NCBI RefSeq assembly: GCF_000471905.2
Contig: NW_006500178.1
Span: 4,179,710 to 4,243,709 of the forward strand
Length of the DNA stretch: 64,000 nucleotides
Source: Amborella trichopoda
Lineage: Eukaryota > Streptophyta > Magnoliopsida > Amborellales > Amborellaceae
Direction of reading: 5' to 3'
The position numbers were made by a program, and so were the translations under genes. Of the stretch, positions 1-12,965 are shown piece after piece. Under the pieces are notes generated by a model. The model was not told the DNA's origin and searched no databases. It worked only from the letters and a program-made list of their open reading frames with translations. Position 1 is the stretch's first letter. Each line of letters begins with the position of its first letter.

Positions 1-111
1 GAAGGTTACCGTACGTCTTCGTGGTTTGGTAGTACCAACTACGTAGGACGTTACCTACTAGTATTACTAAGAATTACTATACGGTAACCCGTTAACCTAA
101 ACTAGTAGTAT

Positions 112-156
<45 letters not shown>

Positions 157-720
157 GCATCGCACAAACACACATCAGTGTTCAAATAAATGAACAAGCC
201 TTGAAAACCGGCCAATGGTTGTTTCCGAGTAACTGGGAAACCGGCTAGTTTAACCGGCCAAACCGGGTAGGTCTCAAACAGTCCAAAAAGTGTTAAAAAA
301 AACAAAGAATAAAAAAATGTGAAAAGTCCGGCTAAACAAAGCACGTCCAAATGAAAATGAAAATTAGTGAAAATAAAGGGATTTAAAAAAATCGATTTAT
401 GTCTAGAGGTACTTTTGAAATTTTTAAAAGATGAAAAAATATAAAAATAACTATTCATGGCCAAAACACTGTCCAATCTTTGCCAAAATCATAAAATCCT
501 TAAAAAACATATTACAAACAAGTCTCTTATTTTTTTGGAGGACTTTACATAATTTTTTTGAATTTTTAAAATTACCGGACCACCAAAACTGGATCGGTCA
601 GTGCCCAATTCCGGTTTGACGGACAAGTTCCCAGTTGGACCAGCCGACGGCCGAGTTTGATAACACTCACACACACTCTCTCTCTCTTTCTCTCTCTCTC
701 TTATATTTTAGAGCTTGTAG
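1..720 (+). other. Intron of the XTH gene (right part)
   Basis: This stretch precedes the last XTH exon and reads as its last intron. It ends in a polypyrimidine tract (about 676-710) and an acceptor AG at 719-720; an alternative AG lies at 710-711. It holds no coding sequence that I recognise. The first 110 bases are full of short ACGTA/GTTACC-like inverted motifs. The middle is AT-rich with scattered 'ACCGGCCAA' words, which also occur near 10560-10970 and may be remnants of one repeat. Confidence 0.6.
112..153. repeat. (CT)n microsatellite
   Basis: An almost perfect run of about 20 CT dinucleotides inside the XTH intron. Confidence 0.95.
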
Positions 721-1105
721 GTTCTTTGTGGATAAAAGGCCCATACGAATTTACAAAAACATGAGAGAAGCAGGAGTAGAGTATCCCTCTCAACCTATGC
801 AGATCATAGCCAGCTTATGGGATGGTGATGATTGGGCAACTGATGGGGGAAAAGTAAAGACCAATTGGACCTATGCACCTTTCTTTGCATATTTTAGAGG
901 ATTCAATGTCAATGGTTGCCCTGTGCATGATTCCAACCCTCAGGACTGCTACTCTTCCAAATATTGGTGGAATTCAAACAAATATAGAACCCTAAGTCCT
1001 CCTCAACAAAAGCTATACCAACGTGTGAGAGACAAGTATTTAAAATATGATTATTGTAAAGATAGAAAAAGGTTTCCTAAACCACCTCCTGAATGCCCTC
1101 AATAA
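721..1105 (+). CDS. Xyloglucan endotransglucosylase/hydrolase, last exon (partial)
   Basis: XTH enzymes (GH16 family) cut and rejoin xyloglucan in the plant cell wall. This last exon gives about 127 residues, from FFVDKRPIRIYKN through SLWDGDDWATDGGKVKTNW to YDYCKDRKRFPKPPPEC and a TAA stop. These are the usual end of the GH16 sandwich and the C-terminal XET_C domain. The four cysteines (GCPV, QDCYS, YDYC, PPEC) fit the family's two disulphides. The catalytic ExDxE motif is encoded in an earlier exon outside the window. I chose the acceptor at 719-720 because XTH genes commonly break just before the FFVD/FYVD motif and the split Val codon then works; 712 is the alternative start. The frame is intact to the stop, so the gene looks functional here. 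The exact XTH subgroup is uncertain. Confidence 0.88.
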
Positions 1106-1237
1106 AACCACTCTTTGGACTCTCTTGAATTTGGGGACCCATCTTCTTTCCCCAAAGTTGAATTGCATGATTTCCTCCATGTATAAGGAGAGCTTCATCA
1201 TGAATGATGAATTATCATTTTGAATTATGGGTTGTGT

Positions 1238-1243
1238 AATAAA
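1238..1243 (+). promoter_or_regulatory. Putative polyadenylation signal of the XTH gene
   Basis: AATAAA lies about 130 bases after the XTH stop codon, a normal 3' UTR distance in plants. No other strong signal is nearer. Confidence 0.5.
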
Positions 1244-1514
1244 CTCATGAAAATGTGCCACATCACTTTCTGAAATTGATGATTCCTTTTGTTTTGTGTT
1301 CATGGAGGTATGGCTAAGCTTCTTTGGCTCGATCTGGTCCTCCTTTTTTCGTTTTTTTTTTTTTTTTTTTAACTCATTTGATTTAATGTTTAAGGACTTT
1401 TTAGTAACAGTTATTGTTCCAGATTCATGTAACCATGCCAAAAGAGAGATATTATGGAAAAGGGCTTCACAATCTGTAACATAAACCATGTCGAATACGT
1501 ACAAAACAAAGGGT

Positions 1515-1902
1515 GCAGTTTGCATACGGACGCATCCGTAGGCATAGAGGTAAGGTGCACCTTCAAATTTTATGATGGTATATAATTTTGATGTAAAATG
1601 TTGTTAGGATTATCTCAAAATCTGTTTTTATATCTAATTATAAAATTTAAAATTTTAAAAATGGTTAAAATCAAGTAGATCTATAAACATATGAAAATCT
1701 TGAAAGTGAACGTGTAGATAATATGTTGTTGTAAAATACATTTTATGAGACTTAAAACCTTTTTATTTTCATGGTCATACATCTCGATGTAGAGATGATC
1801 AATCAAAAGGTTTTTCAATATTAAGACCACTTTTTCTGATGAAATTTTGAGGTGCATCCGCTACTACATTATAGGGTTGCATCCTTATATAAACTTTTTC
1901 CC
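1515..1902 (-). mobile_element. MITE family I, copy 1
   Basis: This non-coding repeat is about 390 bp and belongs to a family with four other copies here (about 12966, 37096, 41997 and 58988). Shared landmarks are the 'ACCTTCAAAT' start, a 'CATCTCGATGTAGAGATGATCA' style palindrome near 1783-1801, 'GATGAAATTTTGAGGTG' and a 'TATATAAACTTTTTCCC' end. The orientation is opposite to the copies at 12966 and 58988. It lies downstream of the XTH polyadenylation signal. Confidence 0.65.
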
Positions 1903-3615
1903 AAAACAAATTCAAGAAAGTGTTGTCATCAAATAAAACTTTCACCCCTTCTCCTCCATAACTGAAAACACATAAAGACCCATAAAAGAGAAACAAAATG
2001 AACATGATAACATGTGGGCTATTTAGAATTACACAATTTATAAATTCAACAAATTTTCTCCTTTATTTTTCTATTATATAAGTAAATTCTACTAACAAAG
2101 TACCAATTACAATACAAAACATAAAATAAAACCAACTACAATCTATAGGTACACTCCTACACCTAATTACATGGGGGAGTTCTTTCATGCGAAAACAAGA
2201 TTGAGGAGAGAGAAGGAAAACGAAGCCATCCAAGCCATGGATCACTAGTTAACCTTGCTATGAAAGTCCTGTAACAGTAATCAGCCGATGAGTTAAGAGC
2301 ATTAGAGAGCCCCAAAAGTTTCGTGGTTCTGAAAACTCTACCAAGTATTCCAAACCCATTAGGAAATGAAAAATACAAGGAAACGAGATAAAACATCTCA
2401 ATATCAAAGACCCTATCAAGACCCAATTCATAGTTTTCTTCATCTGATCCCCCAAAGAACAAATGACGAAGCTCCAGCACCCTCTTCCTCATCTTTTTTT
2501 GGATCTCTTTTTCATTACAAAGAACCAACTTATTCTCTGAAACTACATTTTCTTCTTTAAGTTCTTTGCAGTAGCCATCTCCCCATCCAAGAACCAACTC
2601 ACTAAATTTCAAGCTCGAAATTTGCCAGAAAATGGCATACTTCCAGTTAAATTTGGAGAAATGGTGGCCTTCAACAAGATCACATAGGGTTTGGAAGGTT
2701 GATTAGGGGACAGAGGTTTAAAAACAATGTCTTTTTTAAATTTGTTCAGATCAACAAAATTAATAAAAAAAAATGAATAAAATATGAATAATAGAGTGAA
2801 TTTCTGTGTAGTAAGATAAGTTTTGCAACCTTAAGTCAATGAAAAAATGAAAATTGAAAATAAGATTTATGGAGATATTTTTCTTTTTTTTATAATCCCC
2901 CTAACATTTTTAGTTGGCTTGTTTCACGTGCTGCATTTTTTGTCCAACACTTTAATCTCTCCAGTCCTTATGAAGTTGTTTGTTATCCAGGAGATCATAC
3001 AAATTTTTTTCCTTTTCTTGAACCCTTGTGCACATGGTTTTATCTTAATTTTAAAGCATGAAAATTCGGGTTCAGATTTAAACTATAACCAAACAACTGG
3101 TGGGATTTGGGTAAATAGTTCTTTCTTTTTTTTTCTTTTCTTTTTACTTTTCTCCCCTTTTTGAATGTGGGTCAATCCAACAATTCTTTCCAAGACAAGC
3201 TTGCTTTTATCTCCAAACTATCATCTCATGACATGCATCTCAAGCCACCCATGAATGTCCCTCTCAAACTGGACTGAATTTATTTATTTAATCATGGGAT
3301 TCCACAGGAAATAAAAGTATGTAGCAGAGTACATTTCCGGGATCTCAAGCAGCAGGTCTGAGTAGCCAGTAAAATGAGATCTCAAAGCTATCATGTCTGC
3401 TTTCCTCAAATCCTGAATAGGCAACAAAAGGTTATTAGATATGTACGACTCTCAATACAAATGCTATTATCTAGTCATACATCAAAAATATGTAAACATG
3501 CATATACAAATACATGGATCAGCATGCACACACAGACGACCCATGCATCTATGCATATGGACAAAAAAAGTCGCGTACTAAAAATTGGATGTGATCTCTA
3601 ACTGTTTATTTACCT
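1903..3615. other. Intergenic spacer between convergent XTH and polyamine oxidase genes
   Basis: AT-rich spacer. The only longer open frame is 2163-2612 (-), 149 codons, which matches no family I know and has no recognisable splice context, so I do not call it a gene. The part near 3240-3615 presumably includes the oxidase 3' UTR. Confidence 0.5.
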
Positions 3616-6600
3616 TCATTGATAAGGCTGCCAACTGCTTAAGCTACGGGTTCTACCAAAAGTGCGATCCAGGTTTCTCCTCTTAGGGTCGAACAGGCAG
3701 AGGTTATATTTTAAACATTCCAATAGCAATGAAGCAGTATCAATGCCTGTCCAGAGGGAAGAAATGCTTAATTAGAATAACACGAGTCTGTGTCGACAAT
3801 GCACATGAAGTTAGCATCAAATGGTTTCCACTCGAAACAACAATGGACTAATAGAAATGGAATGCCATGAAATGCACATGTTCCAGAATGTTCATCACAT
3901 TGACTAAGATAATACTTAATAACCAGTCCCCTTCTACATGATTAATGGCACACTACAGTAATGGAACACTACAGAAAACAACTATCCATGGTATTAAGTA
4001 TTACATGTTCAACAAGGAAATAAACAGATCATCCTCTTATTCCAATCAACTATCTAATATAACATTATGTTACTACATTATTCAGGTTTAACAACATATG
4101 TTTAATAGGAAAATTTGACAGAGAAAATATATTGAAATAAACGCCTGAGTCATATCTAAAACATATCAGATTCCTTAAATAGCTAATTGTCAAATGACAA
4201 CCATGCCCTCCATCAGTTACTGCTTGATGGATCTCTTCATAATCAAGGAACAGACTCTAGAGAACATTACAATCACGGATACAGAAGGGGCTACTGTTAT
4301 TCGTCCAAGTCCAAAACTTTCACGAGATAAACGTCATCATAGTTGGCAGGGCTTAGACTGCTTTGCAGATATTGGTACTGCTTCCTAGGATCATGTAGTC
4401 TTTCCTGATATGGGTTAGCCCTTCGAACTCTGGGTGCCATCTATAAAAACTTTCCCACTGATGAACACATGTTTTGATTTATCGATATACTTTTGTTTCA
4501 TAGGACCTCTAGATTAAGCAGTGAAAATAAAAATTTATGTATTGCCTACATACCTCTTATAAAAAATATATATAGAACATAAAAAAAACTTGTAACAAAC
4601 CATGCAACAGATCTTCAAAAGATGGGTTTGAACAACTCCAGAGGATTAATATTTTTAAATTACAATAGAGATACATCCACTTTCCAACTAACACATTTTC
4701 ATGGTCACCAGATCATAAGCAGATACTGCCAATCAGATTTGTAATCATTACCCATATAATAGTAATAGGTACACGTAATGTATGTATTTGATGAAACAAG
4801 TTACCAAAAATAGAATAGAGTTGATCAAAAACAGAATTGAACGATAGGAATTAAAAGAACTATAGAAGTGTAAAGGAGAAATTTAAAGATAAGTGAAGAC
4901 CAGTACTCTGAACATGAACAACAAATGGAAATCAGTATAGGCCAACTGAGAAAATGATGAATAGTAAATGGAAATGAGGGCAACATGGCATCAGTTGACC
5001 GTAAATACCATCACTCTTAAAAACTGAAACAAATTTTCAAATAAAGAATTTCAGTGTGTACAGGCCCTCGAGTGCCAGGATTTAAAACTGAAATTCAAAT
5101 CCAAGGACCAGATTCGATTCAGATAAGAGTTAAGATGATGGTAAATCTGAGTCAACTCAGGCATTAGTTAATAGATTTTAAATTCTTGATTCCATGAACA
5201 TCGTAAAATTTCTTATGCCATTTTGGTTCATAAGGATGAAACCTAGAACAAGCCCTAATTCCAAGGACTACTGCAAAAGTGAGACATACCTGAAAAATAT
5301 GCACCATGGACATACCCATTGAATTTCTTGCTGGTATGCTCCCCAGTAAAGTATAGGGGACCAACAGGTGCCTACAAAGACAGATCATTATATCTCTTAA
5401 TTCAACCATGATTGATGAACGAAATTGTTCAAGTATTTTACAAAACTAATGGCTATAGTGCATACTAAAGAAAAAGAAAGTGAAAAAATGAAGGTATCTA
5501 ACTCACCTTCAAGTCGTCAAAGTCATCTTCCGTAACCCCTATAGGCCAATTGGTATAAGTTCCTCGATAAAGAGGATCACTCCCCCATCTTGGAATGAGA
5601 ATTTCCTCAGCATCAGGAATTTTACTTCCAAAAATCTTTCGAAGGACCACCATAGCCTCCTGCTTGGTTAAGTGGTCAGCTTGCCTCTCAATGCGCCTCG
5701 ACTCATCATCAGTGACTACAGCCATAAGCATATTCGAACCCGGGTACTGATTCTCTAAGTTCTTTGGAAAACCAATAATGACAGGTATTCAGTCACTTCC
5801 AATCTTCAACAATATATGCTTACTTTAACTCACATATTAAAGATAACATTAAAAAGCATTGTGTCTAGCAGCATTTGCTCACCATCCAATAGGTAAAATA
5901 ACCCCTTCTTTCACTTGCATAAGCAAAAGCCTCTGTGCCTGGACCGGTCGGCCAGAATTTGTACGGGAATTTGAGGAATATCTTAGTGAAGATCGCCATA
6001 TCAAACTTGAATATTGATAAGCGCTTCCATCTCTAAAATAAATTTCATACATTATATTAGCCAGATTTTGTGTGGGGATAAAGAAATATAAGAAAGATTA
6101 TCATATCAAACTTGAATGCTTATAGGAATTTCACCTCTAGAATCCATTTCAATGAAATTCCCATAACAGATAGCATGTGCACAACTATATGGATGAATGA
6201 AATCACACACAGACACATGACATAATATGTTTCATCTTGCTAAATGTGAAACTAAGTTCTAGGAAGATTATACTATTAAAAAACTTTGCTGATTGAAAAA
6301 GAATTACCAAATGCTCTTGGTAGAATGTCAGTAAAACCTTTACTCTTTTAACTCCCCCTTAAGACTTGGCTGAGGTCAAGGCCTAAACCCTTGAAGTTTA
6401 TCCCAAACAAGCTGACCACCATTTTTTTTATTACATCACTAAAATCCAAGAAATTCAGGGGAACTGTTTTGTCCAACAAAGATTGAGATATGCTTTACGA
6501 TATTCAGAAACCCAAAAATAATCAATAAATTTCCTTCTTGTCCCTAGTATCTAAAGTGTTTCCAGTAATTCCACAATTCACATCACTCTAGTTTCCAAAT

Positions 6601-9151
6601 AGATAAAATATCATTAAAATGGATAGATGACCAAAAAATAATTGAGGTGGTCAAATCAACTAATTTATAAATAAAGTGGTAAGTTGACAAAGATCATTTC
6701 ACTCAAGTACCTGCTCAACCATTTTTTTTAAAATATTATCCAAAATGTTCCTGTTCAGGATTTGGAGTCCCGAAGGGTATTTTTTGTAATTTCACCCAAC
6801 TTGAGCAGCCAAGCCAAATGAGAAGGTATTTGGCTGAAATGATCTATTACAACAACCACTCTGCTAATGAATTCGTTGATTTGACTACTTCAGCAATTTT
6901 TGAGGTTGTTTGACCATTTTAAAAGGTTCAAAATATGACTAGATTATGAATAATTACATAAAATGTTTGACATCATGTAATGAAAAGCTTTTACAAAATG
7001 AACTATCAGAAATTATCGGGCATAAATTTAATGCTTAATCAATTTTACTACATTTATTCGTTATTAATAGTCAAGCACTGGTCTTCAGCTACCATCACCA
7101 GATATTTCATTTTCTTCTTCTTGGTTGGTTAAACTAACTTTGCATTTCATTTTTCAAGAAAATAAGCATGCAAAAGCATCCCTTACTGGCAATTCAGGTT
7201 TGAACCGAATAAGCTTGCTTTGAAGGACACCAATGCTAACGGATAAAATGGCATGATCTGCATTATAAACACTGCCATCTTCAACCAAGATAGTCACACC
7301 ACTTTCTCCATACTGGATTTCACGAACAACCTTCTCTAAATGGAGGCGTTTATCAGTAACGTTCCCAGAATTTGTTTCCATGAATTCCCCTGCTAATCTA
7401 TGGACAAGGTACTCATATCCACGTTCATCTGCAACAAACTGTTCATCTTCCCCATAATATGACATGGTAGAAATAGGTTCCACATTCTTTAAGCTTGTGA
7501 TTCTCGGGGGCTCTAATTAAACAAAAAAAAAAGGTCAGAAGAATTTTAAGAGTACTTGTCACAGAAAAGGAAATAGGAAGTATAGGGGGCAAAATGGCTA
7601 GAAAATACAGCAGTACATAACATGGTATGAGAGTCTGTGGACCTGCAATTTCTGCATCATAAGACAAGTAGTCTACAGCGATTTCCAAGGGTGTTTGGGG
7701 GACACTGCAAAATCAAAAAGGCATGTTACAGCAATTACAACATGCAAAATCCAAAAGGCATGTTACAGCAATTACAACAAATCTAGAGACCGATAATTTC
7801 AACATCCTAATCCACATAGTTTACTTCTATGTGGACTTTGAAATTGCTAGTTCCATGAAGAAACTCCAATTGAATAATTCCCCAAATAAAATGGAAATTG
7901 CTATTTATTTTCCATCATTAACAAAAAAGGAAGAAAAGAGAAAAGATGGATAACAGCTTACTATCCAAACATACGTTGTGCAGCAAATATTGATAAATCT
8001 TCTTCATTGTTTTCTCTAAGTGTTGCAGCCAAGGCAGCACTGAAATTTGCAGCAGCTCGTTCAAGATCAAAAGTAGCAGACACCACAGATTGAGGAATGT
8101 GGGTACCACTGAAATTCAAATTAAGTATCAGTAAACTTACATTTGGCAATTTACAAGCTGTTTATTGTATAAGTAAATAAACAAAAGCAGACACGGGTTT
8201 TGAAGGAATAAAGATGACAAGTTAACTGAACTCAGAATCATAGAAATTTGCAGAGACATTGGAGTGATCGGTAAAAAAGGTTCGAAGACTGCAGTTCTTC
8301 GCAAGCTCCCAAATTGGGTTCATGTGAGGACCACCAAGACCCTCAACCCAATTGGCCCCAATCTCAATGGTTGTTCCTGCAAAGTTTTTCTTATGCATCC
8401 TCCCACCTATCCTATCACTCCCTTCCAATATCAAGTAGTCATCAAAACCACTCCTAGACAGCGTTTTTGCAGCCATTATTCCTGCAAAAACAAGGAATCC
8501 AAAACAAACTGTCTCGATGAAGAAATAGAAAATTTTAAATTCATAGCATCAAATAAAGATCCCAAAAATGTAACAAGATGATAGAAGTCATGCTTCAAAA
8601 GAAATCTCCATGAAATGAAATCCAAAAGACACTGCAAACTGTAAGACATGGTCCCTTGAAAAATATCAGAAAGCAGAGGAGCTATCTAAGGGAAGAAATA
8701 GAAAACTTTCAATTCATAGCATCAAATAAAGACCCCAACAAAAAAACATGATGATAGAATTCATTCTTCAAAAGAAATTCCATGGAATGAAATCCAACAC
8801 AAAGAAACGCATGGTCCTATGATACCGCAAACTGTAAGACAAGGTCCTTGAAAATATCAGAAAGCAGAGGACATGACTAAATCCTGAAGAACTTCATAAC
8901 TACAAAAAAAAATATCGACCTTTGCAAATAAAGTGTAAATGATCAAGCAGAAGGAATACTGAAAACTGAAAAACAGATACGAGAAAAGGAAGAACAAAAG
9001 AAAGGATGAGAAACTAACCAGACATGCCTGCACCAACAATGATGACTTTGGGAGAATTTGCAGCTGCATGATGATGTTGGGTGATGAAGAGAGAGAAAAT
9101 GAAAAAACTCAAGAAGCAGAAAGAGAGAGAGAGACGATGGGCGTACTCCAT
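3616..9151 (-). CDS. PAO: Polyamine oxidase, FAD-dependent, complete nine-exon gene
   Basis: Flavin amine oxidase of the maize PAO type, which oxidises spermidine and spermine and releases H2O2. Exons in order: 9151-9019, 8481-8232, 8108-7962, 7704-7643, 7512-7187, 6032-5883, 5761-5507, 5371-5290, 3746-3616. They total 1,536 nt (511 aa). All introns are GT-AG and all junctions keep frame. Residues 1-31 form a hydrophobic signal peptide ([17 protein letters not shown]). Then come the FAD-binding GAGMSG (40-45), DRIGGRM, ANWVEG (Glu91), AEPPRITS, the T-K-I-F-L-K-F segment (Lys323/Lys327) and YFTGEHTS (449-455). In maize PAO, two glutamates (NWVEG and AEPP) and a lysine in the TKIFLKF region line the active site; all are present. 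The start is the first ATG before the signal peptide. The C-terminal tail ([18 protein letters not shown]) is unlike the maize tail as I recall it. Secretion to the apoplast or vacuole is inferred from the leader. Intron 8 is the longest, at 1.5 kb. Confidence 0.95.
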
Positions 9152-9210
9152 TACTACTGTTCCTCACTCTTGATCGTGAGTAGATAAGGGCGACGTCGTT
9201 GGACCCTGCT

Positions 9211-9220
9211 GTTTTATACA
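9211..9220 (-). promoter_or_regulatory. TATA box of the polyamine oxidase gene
   Basis: On the minus strand this reads TGTATAAAAC, about 60 bases upstream of the start codon at 9151. Transcription would then begin about 30 bases further on and leave a short 5' UTR of roughly 30-40 bases rich in CT/GA. Confidence 0.6.
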
Positions 9221-9610
9221 TTTGCTCCCGCCGGAGCACAGATTCTTTCTCCTCACTTTCGGCTCGGCCGAGTTACGCCGGCCGCTGATTTTAAGGACAC
9301 AGGGTTTCTATGAGTCCTAGGACTCATATGTAGATATGCAGCCCTTCCTTTTTATCTATTTTTAGATTGATTTTAGACCTAAGTTTTTAGATATATATAG
9401 TATCTAACATGGAGATTATTAAATACGTAAAAAAAAAAATTAAAGCTATAAAAATAATGTTTTGGAAAACTTTTACACAATTAAATTTTATTCTTTTAAG
9501 AGGGACTGCAACTTTACATCCATCTTAAAGATCGCAGATGTAAAAATGTGTTCCCCAACTCACATAATTCAAAATTTTAGAGAATAACCATTTTAAGCAA
9601 GTAGGAACTC

Positions 9611-9760
9611 GAAAAAATAAATAAAATTTTAAAAATAGATTAAAAAAATTTCGACATAGTTTTAATAACATAAATTTTAAATTTTCGAAAAAAAAAATAA
9701 AATTTTAAAAATAGATTAAAAAATTTTCGACATAGTTTTAATAGCATAAATTTTAACTTT
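9611..9760. repeat. Tandem duplication, unit about 76 bp
   Basis: The segment with 'AAAATAGATTAAAAAA', 'TTTCGACATAGTTTTAATA' and 'CATAAATTTTAA' occurs twice in a row with only a few differences. Confidence 0.85.
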
Positions 9761-11918
9761 TTTGGGGCTACCATTTTTTAACATCCATCTCCAAAATAAA
9801 TATTACGCTCGTAAGAGGACGCAAATGAAGAAGTGTATCCCCTAATGCACGCTACATTTCCAAATTTAAACTTGTCAAGGTTAGGAGATCAATGTAACAT
9901 AGGCGTGCTAATTGATACGCAAGTGGTTAATGGAGGGTAGCTTAAATAAGGCATTAATAAGATATGAGAATCCTTTCATAAAATGATGCACCATAATTTT
10001 GAGAAAGGGGGGAAATGATAGGTTCATTCATATACTAAGACAAGTAAAAGGGAAAATCAAGAATACATATCCATTGTGCATATATTTAGTCATTGTGCAT
10101 ATCTTAAGTCCTAATAGTAATTAAAAGTCCTAATAGTCTTGGACTTGTGTCACAAATATAAATGGACTTTATTGCAAATATTATTGTGTCTTCAAAATAA
10201 AAGGGAACACGTGGGCTCATAATCTAATGTTTTAGAACTGATATTGGAAGGCCATTAAGTGCAGGCAAATTTAATGTTTCCCTCTCCCTCTCACCAAAAA
10301 CTTGGCCTCTCCCTCCATTTGTCCCTACAGTACCTCCTTGTGCAATCTCTCTGTCTCCCTTTTTGTCCTTGCGCGATCTCTCTCTCTCTCGCTTTTTGCT
10401 CTTAGCTGATTTTTTCTGGTTTCAAGTTTATGATCAAATTTTACTAATTTGTAGTCATTGGTGTTCTCTCGGAAGGAAGGTGGGAACTGAGATAATGTTT
10501 GAATCAATGTAAGAAAAAGTAGGCGGTTTAAATTCTATTCGCCTAATTAGACTCAGTTAGATCGGAACTGGCACTGGCCAGTTCCAATTTTGGCTAGTTT
10601 TGGTTAACTGGCTGGGTATTTAAAAAAAATTATATAAAATCTCAAAAAATAAGGGATTTTGTTTATAATGAATATTTTAGTATTTTCCATCATGTTGACA
10701 AATATTAGAATTTTTTATTTGGCTATTAATACTTATTTTTATATTTGTCCATCTTTTTTAAAAAAAATTCAAAAATACCCTTGGGCACAAGGGATTATCT
10801 AAATTCCATTTTTCATTAATTTTCAACTTTATTTGGATGTGTTTTATTAAATCATACTTTAAATATACTTTTCATATTTTATTTCATATTTTTTATTTTT
10901 CAATACTTTTTTTACTGTCCGGGACTTGCCCGATTAAGCCGGTACAACCGGCCAATTTACTGATTAGGCTAATTGAACCATTTTCAGCCCCAATGTTTGG
11001 CTAACTATTCTGGTTCGATTTTTCCTTTACGGGTTTGAATTCCATATTTCGAAGAATACTTTTGACTGTTAGAATTCCCATGACAGCTCCTAAGGCTCTT
11101 CTCGTATTATGCAGTTGAATAGTCCCTTTCTTCTTTCATAGTTTCGAAGTTTGAAGTTTTAGGTGGGACGATAAGGCGAGTTGGATTCGGATAGCCTTTC
11201 TCTCACATAGGTTTCCAATTGTTATCTGGCTCGAGCCTCTTTTAGACTTTAGAAGCTTTCAAAAGGGGAAGGATTTGGGAAACACAGACTGCTATCGGAT
11301 TATGATTTAATGAGGCAGTTAAAGTTTTTGAAATCACAAAAACAATGTTTTGTAGAATCCGAATCAAGGTTGTTCTTGAGATGGAGTTTGAAAAACTAAA
11401 AGATTAAAAACCAAAAAAAATTAAGAATGGGAGATTTTTAAAATGGGGTGGTCAGCAATTTTTATTGATACATCCATCCTTTTTAACTAGTTAGAAAGTT
11501 TCATTAGGTAGGAGATTTTGTCTTCACAAAAATCTAATTAGAGAGCTAAATTTTGAAATTAAATTTCAGCCCCTTATGCTGAGAATTCTTTAAGATTTTG
11601 ATTTCTTTTGGAGATTTTCCCTTCTGATAATATTCTTAATTAGAACTAAGGCGATTCTAAAATGGATTTGGGGACTATGTTTCCTTGAGCTTTCTTTGCC
11701 CCTGATCGATGGTCCTTGCCATTACAATCTAAATGGAGATATTAGGGTTTTCAATCGAACCTAAGCCTTGAAAAGTTATTGACACTGCAGCCCCTAGGGC
11801 TTCGGTTTCTTGAATATTACAATATTTTTGTCTCCCCACAGTTTGTTTTTTTTTTTTTTTTTTTGGATTCATTTGTCACAGCTGCACAAGTGTGCTCTTT
11901 AGGTGTTCAACCTAGCTT

Positions 11919-11920
<2 letters not shown>

Positions 11921-11971
<51 letters not shown>
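11921..11971. repeat. Uninterrupted run of 51 T
   Basis: A 51-base T homopolymer, with a shorter T run about 60 bases to the left. It could be the poly(A) tail of a minus-strand retroposed copy lying to its right, but I saw no LINE or SINE body there. Confidence 0.9.
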
Positions 11972-12965
11972 CACTTTTGGTTATTAACGCAAACATCTAC
12001 AAGTTATGACAGGAGCCGAATTGGGAGCAGATCATAGAGAGAAGTTGCTCGAAACATGGAGATTGCTGAATTTTTCAAAAACGGCCAAAAAATAACCATA
12101 GCTCCTTAATTTGTGGAGTTTTTTCTAAATTTTCTATCAATTAATGCACGGATGATTCCTCAAAGTTTCATGGTGATGAGTCATCAAATAATGACCAATA
12201 AAGGGTAAAACTTGAAAGAATTTGAGAGAAGCATGAGAATTCTTCCAGTTTTGATACAAAATCCACAAATTTGAGCATATAACTCCTTCAAATCTTGGAG
12301 TGTTTTTATCCAAATTTTTTGTAGAATGATCATGGTAAGATGCCCAAAAAATGAGAAAGAAAATCGAGCAAAAATTAAAAAAAAGCGCATCAAACAAAGG
12401 GAATTCGACTTAGGCATGAGAGAAATGCAATTCAATGGCAAATGAATAAAATTTCCCAAGTTTGGCCCTCCCAAAATGGTCATTTTCAGTAGCTCAAGCT
12501 AAGTTTTGATAAATCCACCGACCAATGAGGCCCACTATTGATCATCCACCCATGTCCTCAAGCCTTCAATATAAGCCTATGAACCCTAATTTTCATAATG
12601 GTATGAAACTTTTGTTAGGGAATAGAACTTGTGAGAGTGCGTAGGAACTTAGACCTACAGTGAAAAGAAAATGCCCATACCCAAATTACCCTCACTCAAA
12701 TTCCAAGAATAGTCTTAAAAAAATAACAAGATATTAAAAAATCCACAAAAATAAAAAATACTCAAAAACCTAAAATTCATTTACTGCCCCTAACAAATCC
12801 CAAATAAACAAGTGAACAATATCGAAAACTAGAAAGACCTTCTAGAGTAGATCAACCTCGATACGGAAGATTCATTGCTGTCTAGATCTTCAAAATAAAT
12901 GCTTCTTATTGCTCCCAATAAATAGTGTCAGGTCTGGAATGGTCCTTTGTTCTAACATTTCTTTT

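Larger units (their letters stand above)
9221..12965. other. AT-rich intergenic DNA upstream of the polyamine oxidase gene
   Basis: No coding sequence is supported. It contains a tandem duplication (9611-9760), CT-rich patches near 10290-10400, and a 10500-11000 stretch whose 'CCGGTACAACCGGCCAA' wording recalls the XTH intron. It also has two long T runs (about 11846-11864 and 11921-11971). The part 12000-12600 looks like old repeat DNA, but I could not assign a family. Confidence 0.45.

Noticed and set aside
1040-1525. 161-codon minus-strand frame over the XTH 3' end
   Set aside because: It includes a lysine run from an A-tract complement and overlaps the XTH exon antisense. It is an artefact.
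2163-2612. 149-codon open frame on the minus strand between XTH and the oxidase
   Set aside because: It shows no family resemblance or domain and lies in a low-complexity AT-rich spacer. A chance frame is as likely as a gene.
4360-4390. GATATTGGTACTGCTTCC on the plus strand, similar to the start of the oxidase's last exon
   Set aside because: The match is short, lies on the opposite strand, and continues into a stop. The exon at 3746-3616 fits phase and length, so this is coincidence.
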